Assembly: GCA_025617745.1 (NCBI GenBank)
Contig: CM046870.1
Span: 11,212,410 to 11,276,409, forward strand
From: Heliocidaris erythrogramma
Lineage: Eukaryota; Echinodermata; Echinoidea; Camarodonta; Echinometridae
DNA length: 64,000 bases
Reading direction: 5' to 3'
The translations under genes were made by a program, and so were the position numbers. The notes beneath the pieces are model-generated. The model did not search any database. It saw only the letters and a program-made list of their open reading frames with translations, and had not been told where the DNA came from. The first letter of the stretch is position 1. The number at the start of each line of letters is the position of its first letter. Shown piece by piece: positions 51,098-62,162 of this stretch.

Positions 51098-51910
51098 ATC
51101 TCAAATACTGTATATGCTCTTTTACCTCATGTTTGTTATATGGGTTTTACTTCAACCTCAACATTTTTTTTTTTTTGTTTCAGTGAGGAAGGTTTGAAGT
51201 ATGCAAACATGTTTCATCAATATTTTGAATGATTCTATTTCTTTGAAAATGTACCTTTGTCACTGTATACTTTTTTCCTGTTTCATTATTGTATTACATG
51301 ACGATACACAGACTTAATTGCTTTTATTTGCAAGCTCTCTTGTTAATATTGTGACAAATGCAGGCTTATTTTGTTCCTGCCAATTTCTCTTACTCTTATT
51401 GTTATGAAGTTATGCTCTTAATAACTAATGGAAACCCAAGTTACAAAAAAAAATTAAAAAATAAAATGCGAATTTTCATGTCTTACGTGCCATTTAATGA
51501 ATTCTTGCCAACGAAATGTTATAATTGGAACAAATCATTTTCAAAATGCAATTTAGAGCTTTAAAAGTTTAAATATAATCTGACATCAGAGGTATGACAT
51601 TGACTACTGCTTTTCGGAAAAATTTCTTGGGATCAAAGTTACAAGTCTGCTACATGTAGCTGCTTCAAATTCAATTGTATTTTGAGGCGTGATGCAATTG
51701 TATCTATTTCTGACACCCAGAAATAGGTAGATAACATACTACGCCATTTTCCTTGCTACTAAAGTGAGATCATTAGTTGTCAAAAAAAAAGAGAAGAAAA
51801 CGCCTTATTACAGAGAATGTCCTTATTCTAGAGAAACTGTATCAAACTTTAGGAAAATTAAAAGAGTCTAACTTTTATTGTCATCACGGGTTGCTACATG
51901 TATGCTTTCT
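51098..51910. other. AT-rich 3' flank without recognised gene
   Basis: No conserved frame or repeat family was recognised. Short A and T runs are common. It could be untranslated sequence of the cyclase message. Confidence 0.5.
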
Positions 51911-52255
51911 GGGGGGGGGGGGGGGGGGGGGGGGTGTTTCATCAAGTAGTTCATAAAGTTACACATGACTTTACGAACGACTTGAATATGAAGTGCCAGA
52001 TAGGATGCCCAAAGCTTTTCCTGATGTTTTAACAAAGTGTGACTGTATTTCTAATAACCTCAATGAAATCATGACAAGTATACTTTGCATTTAAAATGTT
52101 TGTATAATAAGAATGTTAATCTACATGTACATCTGCACAGTTCAACTATAGTTGATGCAGTTAAAAGTGATTGAGCATCCCATTGGGCTTGTCATATTTA
52201 AGTCATTTGTAAAGTTATGCGTATAACTTTACAAACAGCTTTATGAAACACCCCC
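51911..52255. mobile_element. Inverted-repeat element with a 24-base G run
   Basis: A G run at 51911-51934 leads into GGGGTGTTTCATCAAGTAGT. The right end is GCTTTATGAAACACCCCC. The arms pair over about 90 bases (CATAAAGTTACACATGACTT with AAGTTATGCGTATAACTTTA). The end sequence GTGTTTCATxAAG is shared with the GGGGAG family. Confidence 0.85.
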
Positions 52256-52289
52256 GGCCCCTAGGACAACCACTGTATTGTGGTGATGT

Positions 52290-52640
52290 GTCTTATAATT
52301 TGTGAGCTTCCTCATGATTCTTTTCATGTCAGTTTGGAAGAATATAACAGTAGAAATGTCCGTTGAAAAGGAATGCTCTTCAAATGCCCTCATAATCAAA
52401 ATCTGACAAGAAATAGCTGAAGTGTTGGGACCAATTATTCATGCCCCATGTGTGTGTGTGTAGTCCCATATACTCATGTCTGTGTGCAGTGCAAGTGCTT
52501 TTCAGCGATGTGGAGTCAACCTGTCATTTTGATGATCCCACAACCTCAAAGTACACACCGATTGTTATTTTCTACATCATTTGAGGCGGTTTCTTTCACA
52601 ATGTAATTGCATTACCAGAACTCCACTTCATCTTTGATTA
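52290..52640 (-). repeat. Copy of the 380-bp interspersed repeat, minus strand
   Basis: It runs from TTTGTGAGCTTCCTCATGAT to TACCAGAACTCCACTTCATC. Signature TTCAAATGCCCTCATAATCA fits the other copies. Confidence 0.85.
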
Positions 52641-54848
52641 TTTGTAGTCATAACTATAACACCTCGTGTGCTAACAGAGGTTTACTAGTTTGGACTTTCA
52701 AAGTGCAAGAGAAGCGTTCATGTTTATTAATGGCAGGGTTACTGTGCTATATGCGTGTAATTATGTGCAAAGACAGTTTATTTATGAAACAATATCACAT
52801 GCTTTTAACAAGAAATGCATGATCCATTACATGTGCAAGCTGGAGTTTCCTCAATTCTTCATTTTGATATCTTACATGCAAGTTAATTTGAATTAAATTC
52901 CAAATAATGCCAGGGAGCAATGTTCCTTATATCCTTGTTGAATTTTTATAGTCCCTACCATTGAAATATATTACTTTTCATTAGCAAATGCATTTAATGT
53001 AATTCAGTGTAATTATGAAAGGTCTTGAATAATGAGAATTATAGTTTTTGTTTAATATTTGTTAAATTAATTTCTAGTTTATTCATGTTTAAATTTCCTG
53101 GAAAAGACGTCTTGATTATTATTTCACCATGTACCAGATAGGCATTTATTTTCCATGTTTTTTGTAATACAGGCCCCCAAGGACAACAGCATTTAAACTA
53201 CTGATGGGGCTACCCTGTTTGAAGAATGCTACATAAATAGTATTTGGGAAGGTTCCCCGCATTCTATGGACCATGGGTTCTTGTTGGTTGTCAACATGGA
53301 TAAGAGATCGATAAAAGGATATCAAACAGGCTTTCAAAGTAATTTTGAAAACAGTAATTTTGAATCCGAATCTTTTGCAAATATTAATTTTGCAATGATT
53401 GTTAGTGAATGTCTTCAACCAAAGTATGGGCTACTGAGATGTAGTGTATCATATCTATTTTTGTAGTAAATTATGTCATTATGCAAAAGAAGTGTGCTTA
53501 TGTGTAGCTTTTACATTAGAATGCAAATATATAAAGAAATTGGACACGGGGGAAATTTATTTTGTGATAGTGGACATGATGTGGGCAAAATATCTTTGAG
53601 GGTTGGCATCGATGCTTTCTCTAGGTTTAAGGTGATGCAAATGTATTCACTTTTGTTTGCACTTTTTGTTATTAACAGTGATTGTTACTGTAAATCTAAA
53701 GTAGGAACGATGTGGTGAATATTGGAGCAAAATTTGGCAAAGTTTTAAGATTCAATATTTCATTCCAGAGAGATTTTCAAAAAATGATGTCAATACTCCA
53801 GATTTTGTTCCTATTTACTGAGGTTTTCTTATTCATTTTATTGTATATCTATTGTAATGTAGATGTTGGTTTTTTATCCCATACAAGATACATGCTTTTT
53901 TTGTTGTGAAACAAAATGGATGAAAATGGTAGGGGTTTTTTCAAAATGCAAAAAAAGGAACAATCTTTTACATATAGAATAATTATATCAATGAAAGTTT
54001 GTTTATCGGTTATGTAAATACAATATATCACTTCTGATGTAAATTATGTACATGTATGTATATTACAAGCATTGTTGAAAAAAATGTAAATAAAAACAAA
54101 AATGCAACAGTTGCTATTGATTTTAAAGATTAAACTGTAAATAGCAAGGGGTCCATTAACTCCTTCAAAACAGAATCATGTACAAATCATCTACAAAAAG
54201 TGGACTCTTATTTATTATTGCAAAGTACTATTAAACCATTGTGTTATACGATGTTTATATAGAAAGATATGAACTGTATATATTTTGGATTATTTTCAAT
54301 GTTCATGGTCAGGGAAATGGAAGATCCCTGCTTTTGATCCTCGTTCCATTTTACATTTCTGTTTTAATTCTTATTATAATTATATTCCGTTGAATATCTC
54401 CTCTTTTTTAACATTTATTATCAATTTTATATTAATCATTGAAGGAGTAATTAAATCTTTATTTGGTGACAAGATTTCTAATATCATTATGAAGCTAACG
54501 ATTAAAAAGTATTCATTTATGTTTGTCTCATTCATCGCCATAACTGCAAGATTTAGCAACTCTTTATATTGATATAAACCAACTCAAGGCTAAGTTATAT
54601 GAAGGATTTGCAAAGTACAGATATATGTTTGTATTAGTAGAGTCAAGATGATAATGGCTCAATATTGGTACCTGTCTTTTTGAAACAACATTTTGTGAAC
54701 AACTCGACAACTAAATGCAGCATATCTTTTCATTATCTCTTTTCAGTAGAGTTGTTGGTCTTTAACCTGTTGTCAACTGGAACCGGTTTGTCCTTGTATT
54801 ATACCTATTAGGATTTGAAAATTCACTAGTTAATGTGTTAATTTACTT
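52641..54848. other. AT-rich stretch, possibly distal 3' untranslated region
   Basis: No repeat family or conserved frame was recognised in about 2.2 kb. Candidate polyadenylation signal AATAAA near 54086 and TGTAAATA sites near it. The frames present (up to 95 codons) are AT-driven. Confidence 0.45.
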
Positions 54849-54855
54849 GTAGCTC

Positions 54856-54856
<1 letters not shown>

Positions 54857-54893
<37 letters not shown>

Positions 54894-55249
54894 ACTCAGA
54901 TTATAATCGGACGGGGGTGTGCGGCTGAGAACTCCAGACCCATACCCACATCCAAGGGTCCTTTTGCTGTAAATAGGCACCCATGTCTAAGGATTTTTTG
55001 TGAAAAATGGACCCATGTCTAAGGATCTAAGGGAGAAAAGAGAGGAATGAAACAAATGATAAGAGCCGGGATAAGAGACCCATGTCTAAGGATTTTTTGG
55101 GGAAAAATGGGACCCATGTCTAAGGATCTTCTTAATGAAAAGGGGACCCATGTCTAAGGATCTTTCTTCAAAAAGTCACCCTTCCCAGCGGCACATCCCA
55201 GTATACCCAATATACGTGAGTACCCCCCCCCCCCCCCCCCCCCCGGGGG
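54857..55249. mobile_element. Element with homopolymer G/C inverted ends
   Basis: The left end is C then 35 G (54858-54892) then GTACTCA. The right end is TGAGTA then 22 C (55223-55244) then GGGGG. TAGCTCC flanks both sides (54850-54856 and 55250-55256), a target duplication of 7 or 8 bases. Inside are five copies of GACCCATGTCTAAGGAT spaced irregularly at about 30-90 bases. No coding frame. Confidence 0.88.
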
Positions 55250-55305
55250 TAGCTCCAAGCGCCATATCATTTCATATCATGGACTACTGACTTCTCTCCT
55301 TCCCA

Positions 55306-55350
55306 TAGGCTTAATACAGGGACCATCCGGTTCCCGTAGGCAATGGGTTT
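55306..55350 (+). repeat. Short interspersed phrase
   Basis: AGGCTTAATACAGGGACCAT, CCGGTTCCCGTAGGCAATGG recurs in diverged form near 943-985 and 23809-23860, and its start is also found at 12668 just before a GGGGAG element. Confidence 0.65.
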
Positions 55351-56273
55351 ACTCATTTTTTGACATTTGAATATCAATACCATCTTGCATCAAAACGTGT
55401 GTTTATCACGCTGGCTTATAGGACTTAGCTCATAATATATTGGACTAGAACATGAAATCAGGTGGAGAAACTGAATCGTAGGTTTAGTTTTTCAGGGTTA
55501 CACCATGTAATCTTTCAAGGAATAAGTTTAAGTATTATTTGAATAGCAATTTTACTTTCATATGAATCGTCAAAAGAATTTAAGCCCTTATGGTTCCCAG
55601 CAGAAGACATACATGTGACTGTGATTAAGATTTCTCTTTACTTAATTTTTTATAGAGCAGTTAACTTCAGAACTAGAAGAAAACAAACGTGTGTTCCATC
55701 ATCTCACCCATCGCCTTTGCTTTTACCTTAGTCACACCAATGAGGCGGCCACCAGACCGAGCAAAAAAGTGCATTACCGCAAATGGCAAAGAATAGGCTG
55801 GTTTGGAAATTGGCGGTGTGGCCAAGACTCTATCAGTTTCGAGTCAGGTTGTCCCCTGTCCGGTGGTGTGGCCGAGATGTAACAGGATTTTTTTTTTTAA
55901 AGAAAGATGCTTGAATCGTAGTGCAATAGAACTCATGTGTGTGCGTATGCCCTGTTTGTTGTAAAATAAAGATTTTCGTCTTTATACTAGATCTGTATAT
56001 ATGTAACAAATCGAATGATTATATATACTGAGGATCATGTGTGCTATATGTGATTACAAAAATCTCTGATGCCAGTGGAGAGAGATGTAATAAAGTTAGC
56101 AATCATACAATCATATGTATGCTGTCTTGTATTTATTTGATCATGAAACTTGATTACTCATGCATATTTTGCAAAAGCTGGTTGAAAACGAAGGGTAAAA
56201 ACATGATATCAGCAGGCCTGTAACTGGAGGTGCAGACATTACATGAGGGGATTTTTTGCCTTTTTTCTATCTA

Positions 56274-56384
56274 AAAATCTGGTCATCAAAACAATGTAAT
56301 TAAAACTTAAGTTGTTTTTTTTTAATGTCAAGTTGTCAGGTTTTTAATTACATTTTAGATATAATTTTGATGACCAGACTTTGT
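56274..56384. repeat. Short inverted-repeat element
   Basis: TCTGGTCATCAAAACAATGT, AATTAAAA pairs with TTTTTAATTACATTTTAGAT and TTTTGATGACCAGA. Non-coding. Confidence 0.65.
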
Positions 56385-57337
56385 TTTAAATGTCAAGATG
56401 ACGTCTAGTTATAATACGGTCATGACCAGGGTGTAATATCACTGTAAATATCAACTTAGTCACAGCTACAGTTGTGTAACTTCTGGGCTAGGTTCAGTTT
56501 GGTCATCCAATCAACTCCAAGCATTGTTGGCCTTCATTCAAACTAATGAATCTCGGAACATTGAGAAAATAAAATTGGTACAGGAAGGGATATAAAGCTT
56601 AGAAGAGGTAGAGAGGGAGATAGAGAGAAAAAAGGGAGAGAGAGAGAGAAAGAGAAAGAGAAAAAAAGTGATGGCTAGAAGAGTCGTACTGCCATGTACA
56701 TCTTTAGTTTAAAAAAGAAGGAAAGAAAAAGAAAATAGACGGGGCTACACATTACAATATTTAAAGGACACACTATGCGAACAAAATTACCAGGCTTACA
56801 GGATCTTTAAGAGCGGTGATGAGTATTTTATTTAGAAAGAAAACTGACACATAAGCAAAATAAACACCATGAAAGCTACATGTATAAACCCTAAAATGCA
56901 TTAGCAAGACAATGATAGTAAAAATCAGTGCTGAAACCTGTTTAAACATATTTTTTTTATAAATTAGAATGCAAAATGAAACAAGTAATATAAACGCAAA
57001 TAACAACTTGGAATTAATAAAGGCAAGCTGATGCTATAAGGTATGTAGACCCTATACTAATGAAAGGAAGGGCTGTCTCAAAATGTCAAAAGAATATGAC
57101 TGTATTATAGGTAGCGGTATATATATATATGATTACATAAAAGCTGTATGATTTTTAGTTTTTCCGTCACAGTAAGCGTTTTATTCCAAAAGATATAATA
57201 ATGGTTATAATTCAACATCATGTAACAAACTATGATACATAAAAACTTCATTTTGAACCAAGAATACAAAAACAACATAGGCCTACATTTTTGTCATGCT
57301 TTTTACTCGAACATAATTATTTTACTAAATGCACTTG

Positions 57338-58200
57338 CATCTTTATCTACAATGAATCTATACCTAGAATAATAACACTAAAAGTATAATGATACAATAT
57401 AAGTAGCAGGGAAATATGTACGCATATAACATGCATAATAGGACATACAAATTTAGTTTAGTATGTAGGGAAATTGTTGTAATATATCTTTTCCGAATAT
57501 ACATTGATTAATGTGAAAAAAGCAATAAGTTTTATTTAAAAATAGCACAGGATATTGTATAAAAGAGAGATGGATAATTAGTATCCCTTTTATATCTCTC
57601 AATAATCTTGGAATATGCAAAAACACTATGTACAAATAAGGATTTCTGCTTCTTGTCGCCTTGCTCAATGTTGCCTTGAAATTTTAAATGTAATCACACA
57701 AAAGCCATAAAATAGGTCAGTAGTAATTCTCACAATATATTCAGGACCAAGTGACCATTATCCACGATGAAATATATACCTAGAATAATAACACAAAAAT
57801 ATGAGATACAATATAAGTATTCACGACAACATGTATGCATATAATATGTATAACAGAACATATACAAATTCACTTTAGTATGAAGGAAAGTTGTAATATA
57901 TTAATATACCTTTGCCAAATATGCACTTTATGTTGTAAAGAAAGCATATCTTTTATTCTGAAATAGAGGGAAAATATGAAAAGAAGAGATCTTGAAAAAT
58001 AACCGTCTCACGGTATCAATAATTATATAATGATCGAGACCACAATGTAGATAGATTACTACTTATTAACGCATTGTACAATGTTGATTTGAAATTGTAT
58101 ATATATGTAAATGCAATCAGATAAACACCATCAAATAGGCCGAAAGTAAAACTCTACTCTCACAAAGGGAACAAGTGACCAGACCATGTGACCAGACAAA
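57338..58200 (+). repeat. Tandem duplication of about 416 bases
   Basis: TACCTAGAATAATAACAC occurs at 57361 and 57777. The following order (GATACAATATAAGTA, TATGxACGCATATAA, TTTAGTATG.AGGGAAA, TTTTATT) is repeated with clear divergence up to CAAGTGACCA. No frame is conserved between the two. Confidence 0.8.
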
Positions 58201-58860
58201 CATTTACATATTATTAAAATATAAAGTACATAGATTGGCTTCATGCCAAATAAATCAAATGATTAAATCGACATAAACGTAGCTTAAACATGCCATTTAT
58301 TCTACGGAAAACAAAAAATAATATTGGTTCACCATTTCACCAGACATGTGTCAAGGAATTAAACATGTCTCATAGTCCATAGGGTATCTGCTATAAACAT
58401 GGCTCTTTAAATCAAGAATTCATTAAATTAACCACGTCCTTGTCACCAAGGTTTGTACAACGAAATAATTGATTATTAGCATAAAACTGTGTAAATAAAA
58501 ATATATTAAATCATTTGCTACGGAAAAAACTGTAGTCAAGAATTTGTTAATGAAAAAAAAGAGAAATTTGAAACGATAAAACATAGAAATATGAACTACT
58601 GTATGATATAAATTTATTAATATGTCAATAAACGATATATGAACACAATCTTATATAAGTATCGCGTAATTTCATGATATTGATTGAAACAAATAAGGTA
58701 ATTATCACTTCATTCTTACTGATATCTATTACCATATACATCAATTAACAGATGAGCGTTGTCGTTTTTTATATGTATATAAATATATATTGCTCCCAAA
58801 TATATAACATTTATGTCAAAACAGGACTGAAGCGTAAACAAACTTTTGAGCATTATATAT

Positions 58861-59512
58861 TTAAAGGGAAATTAACCTCAGCGTATGAATTAGCTTATTT
58901 TGAATGGTGTAGTATATGCCTCTTATTTGATACATGCAATTTCATGTAAAAACACAGGATATAGATATAAATCACTATTTTCCAGCCAAGTTATCGTCTG
59001 CTAGCAATAATAAGGGGGCTGCCATTACTTTATGTGTACACGAACATATTTTTCATCCCAAGTAAAATTTCCTTCATCGTTAACTTGTAATTGATTTTTA
59101 GAGGACAAATATATATTAGATAAAGTCACATATTCTGAAATGTAAGTTTAGTTTTATATATTTTTTAAAAGGTCTTAATTTGTTCATAAAAAATATACTT
59201 CATAAAAAATATACGTCAAGGACGGAGAATTGACGTCAAGGACGGAGACAATCGTAACAATACCAAAACAAAGCGAGGAATCTGCTTTACAGGATGGCTA
59301 TTAGAACTCATGGGTCGTCAATTATCTAGGCCCATGGCAATAACAATCGTAATACAATCAGAACAAAGCGACGTATCTGTTGTAAAGGTAGGCTATTATC
59401 AATGCATATGGTACCTAATGATCCGTGTCATGCACAAAATGGCAGCCTCCATGGAAAGACGTAGCAGACAATAGGTGCATCTAGAATATCACGTGGGGTT
59501 ACTTGTCCTTTA
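58861..59512. mobile_element. Insertion with TTAAAGG ends
   Basis: Left TTAAAGGGAAATTAACCTCA and right GGGTTACTTGTCCTTTAA are imperfect inverted ends. The matching empty site is TATATTTGATATTGAAC at about 59865. An internal partial duplication repeats ACAATCGTAA and AACAAAGCGA at 59249 and 59343. Resembles the AAGGGAAA family in its ends only. Confidence 0.7.
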
Positions 59513-59658
59513 ATATTGAACACAAACTAAATGTGATTCCGAGAAAGCTAAATTTAAATATTCAGTTCAAATAGATTTGATTATTATGCATGTGAGTATG
59601 TATTGCTCCCAAATATATATATTTATTATATCATAAAGAAATGTGAGAAAATTACAAT

Positions 59659-59728
59659 GCCCCGACCGGGATTCGAACCCGCACCCTGGATTACATGACC
59701 AGTGCTCTACCAACTGAGCTATCCGGGT
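59659..59728 (-). pseudogene. Degenerate tRNA-Lys-like sequence
   Basis: On the minus strand it reads ACCCGGATAGCTCAGTTGGT, AGAGCA, an anticodon-arm-like hairpin, then GCGGGTTCGAATCCCGG. The A and B box promoter regions look intact and the start is close to tRNA-Lys. It is about 70 bases, short for a tRNA. The acceptor stem has two mismatches, the T stem one, and the anticodon loop (CATGTAA) lacks the usual T at position 33. So it is more likely a pseudogene or a SINE head than a working tRNA. Confidence 0.65.
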
Positions 59729-60353
59729 TCCCCTCGAAGCAAAGTAACAATCTCACATATAGCCCCGCTCTTTCCATCGAGCATAGGGGTACATCCATAC
59801 CAATTCCATGCGTACGCTATATAATGGTCTACCAATGAGACATGTCAACAAACTTTTGAGCATTATATATTTGATATTGAACTCAAACTAAAATGCGATT
59901 CCGAGAAAGCTAAATTTAGATATTTAGTTCAAACAGATTTGATTAGTATGGAGAGGTATAATATAAACAAATCTTTCTATTTCAGATAAATGTTTTTATG
60001 CAAATTTATGAAAGGTTTTATCAGTCCGCTGTGAAGTAGTGAAAGTTCAAGCAGGCGTATATCCTGTCATTGAGCGTAAATGGTTTGATGTTTGTCATTT
60101 ATAAAAACGTTAGTCCATTAACGATTTCATGATTATATTGCTTTTTAATACACTATAATCTGTTCAATCACAAGGATTATTTTTTCAAGAACGCAATAAA
60201 AGTATTTACAGCAAAGATACAACAACTTTCAGAGAGCATTTTATTTAATGTATGTTACAGAAGAAGATACTATCTCTCAATGTAAATGTTGAGCAAAGTG
60301 CACATAATATAGTAAAGATTAAAAAAATATAATACACGAAATATTGAAAAGCT

Positions 60354-60741
60354 TAAAGAGAAAGTTGAGTTTGGGAAAGGTGAAAATTAATTTGTGAGCT
60401 TTCTCGTTCCTTTTATATCAGTCTGGAAGAACATCAAAGTAGAAATGTCCCCTGAAAAGGATTGCTCTTCAAATGCTCTTATATTCGAAATATGACGAGA
60501 AATAGCTGAAGTGTTCGGGCCGAACATTCATGCCACTTGTGTGCAGTCCCATATACCCTTTTATGTGTTCAGTGCATATGCTTTTCAGCGAGACTGTGTC
60601 AATTTCTTATCATTTTAAAGATTCCAAAACCTCACAGTATACACGGATTCTTATTGTACACATGATCAACCTTTCCCAATTGCTTTGAGACAGTTTCCTT
60701 CACAATGTAATCACATGACCAGAACTCAACTTTATTTTTAG
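60354..60741 (-). repeat. Copy of the 380-bp interspersed repeat, minus strand
   Basis: Inverted ends TAAAGAGAAAGTTGAGTTTG and CCAGAACTCAACTTTATTTT. Best example of the family's terminal inverted sequence. Confidence 0.85.
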
Positions 60742-61040
60742 ATTACGTCACACTTGTAGAGACTAGGATCTAGGATGCAGATGATATTCCTTTCATTACA
60801 TCATAAATGTCTATTATGCGATGATATAAATGGGATGCAATAGGCCTATAATGAAATACATGTTTTACTGCAGCGTCTATATGGATATCAGATAAGGCTA
60901 TTTTAATTTGGTTACGCAAGTGCCAATAAATCATTTCAAACCATGAACAACAAAAGATGCAGTCGTAACGTACGGACGTCATCAGCAAGGAGCTCACAAT
61001 TTCAAGATTTTGACTATGATAGAGGATAATAATCCGAGTC

Positions 61041-62162
61041 ATGCCTAATGAGGAACGTTCTTACATCCTTAGGTCATCTACCAACTCAACATCTTCAGCA
61101 AAAACTCAAGAAAAGACTAAAATAACGGCCTCTAAATCTAGCAAATCTGCGTCAGGGACTGCCAAGCACCATACCGCACGCACCAATAACCTAACCCAGA
61201 GATCACCGAGCGGTTTGCCCCGACACAGCGCCAACAAAAATACCAGCGATCGTGAACGCTCGAGTACTCACGTGACCGCACACCCCGCCAACGCCCAATC
61301 AAGCCCAGGATCCAACGCGATGACTTCAGGTCAGTCTAATCTTTTACCAGATATGAACATGATGAAAGAGATGTTTGCCAATTTGACTAAAGAAATGAAC
61401 TCAAGATTTGATAATGTCAATTTAGATATGCACATGATAAAAGTTGAACTTCGTGAAACGAGAAAAGCGATAGAAGACCTTGAAAATGCGGTTACTTTCA
61501 ATACTAACAAAATTAAAGAGATTGAAAAGGATGTTATTCCCCAAATGATAGAAAACATGGAAAGTAAAAACAAAAAAATCGAGGAGAAGCTAATGCTTCT
61601 TGAACTACATGATAGAAAACAAAATCTGCTCATATATGGGGTCCCTGAGGTGAAAAATGAAAATGTGTACCCTACAGTGCATGGAGTTATTGCCAATTTC
61701 CTCCGAATTCCTCTTTCTGAGGCAGCTAAAATGCCTCTCGTCAATGCCCATCGCCTCCCAGGCCCTAAGCAAGGTAATTCCGGTGGGACTACGCCGCCAC
61801 CACGCCCCATTATCGTACGGTTCGCCTTCATGGAAGATCGTAATCGCCTGCTGGAATCCTTCGAAAAGCCTACTCGTCAACGCCCAGCAGATCCCGCTCA
61901 TCAACCCAATCAACAAGCCTCCCAGCTATCCCAACAGCCGCAAGCACTTGCGAATTGCTACGATCGCGTTAGTATTCGCACGGATCTACCGCCTGAAATG
62001 AAGCGAGAACGTGGCCGTCTGGCTTCAATCGCCTATAAGATCAGGAAAGAAAAACAGCTCTCTACGAGAATTCGCGTCAGTGGGATCAATCTGTACCTCC
62101 AGACCCGCAAGAAAACATCGAACGGATCACCCCAGTCACCATGGATCAACTGGGATGAATGA
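61041..62162 (+). CDS. L1-like non-LTR retrotransposon ORF1 protein
   Basis: Intact frame of 373 codons. Residues 1-100 are Ser/Thr/Asn-rich and basic. Residues about 105-190 form a heptad-type coiled coil (MFANLTKEMNSRFDNVNLDM, ETRKAIEDLENAVTFNTNKI). Then comes an RRM-like part starting RKQNLLIYGVPE (about 192-203) with NAHRLPGP and RPIIVRFAFMEDRNRLLESF, a Gln/Pro-rich insert (about 280-302), and a C-terminal block SIRTDLPPEMKRERGRLASI. This is the layout of L1-type ORF1 proteins, which form trimers and bind element RNA with chaperone activity. No ORF2 (endonuclease-RT) follows within the remaining 1.8 kb. It may be a single-ORF element, a 3'-truncated copy or a co-opted gene. The start ATG is the first in frame. 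Confidence 0.82.
   Translation: MPNEERSYILRSSTNSTSSAKTQEKTKITASKSSKSASGTAKHHTARTNNLTQRSPSGLPRHSANKNTSDRERSSTHVTAHPANAQSSPGSNAMTSGQSNLLPDMNMMKEMFANLTKEMNSRFDNVNLDMHMIKVELRETRKAIEDLENAVTFNTNKIKEIEKDVIPQMIENMESKNKKIEEKLMLLELHDRKQNLLIYGVPEVKNENVYPTVHGVIANFLRIPLSEAAKMPLVNAHRLPGPKQGNSGGTTPPPRPIIVRFAFMEDRNRLLESFEKPTRQRPADPAHQPNQQASQLSQQPQALANCYDRVSIRTDLPPEMKRERGRLASIAYKIRKEKQLSTRIRVSGINLYLQTRKKTSNGSPQSPWINWDE

Larger units (their letters stand above)
58785..59950 (+). repeat. Duplicated segment with a different insertion in each copy
   Basis: Markers ATTGCTCCCAAATATATA (58788, 59602), CAAACTTTTGAGCATTATAT (58838, 59847) and ATTCCGAGAAAGCTAAATTT (59536, 59897) occur in the same order twice. Copy 1 has about 650 extra bases (58861-59512) after GAGCATTATATATTT. 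Copy 2 has about 230 extra bases holding a tRNA-like sequence before CAAACTTTTGAG. Confidence 0.82.

Noticed and set aside
55691-55882. 63-codon frame with two GGTGTGGCC phrases
   Set aside because: No recognised domain or splice signals; too short to support.
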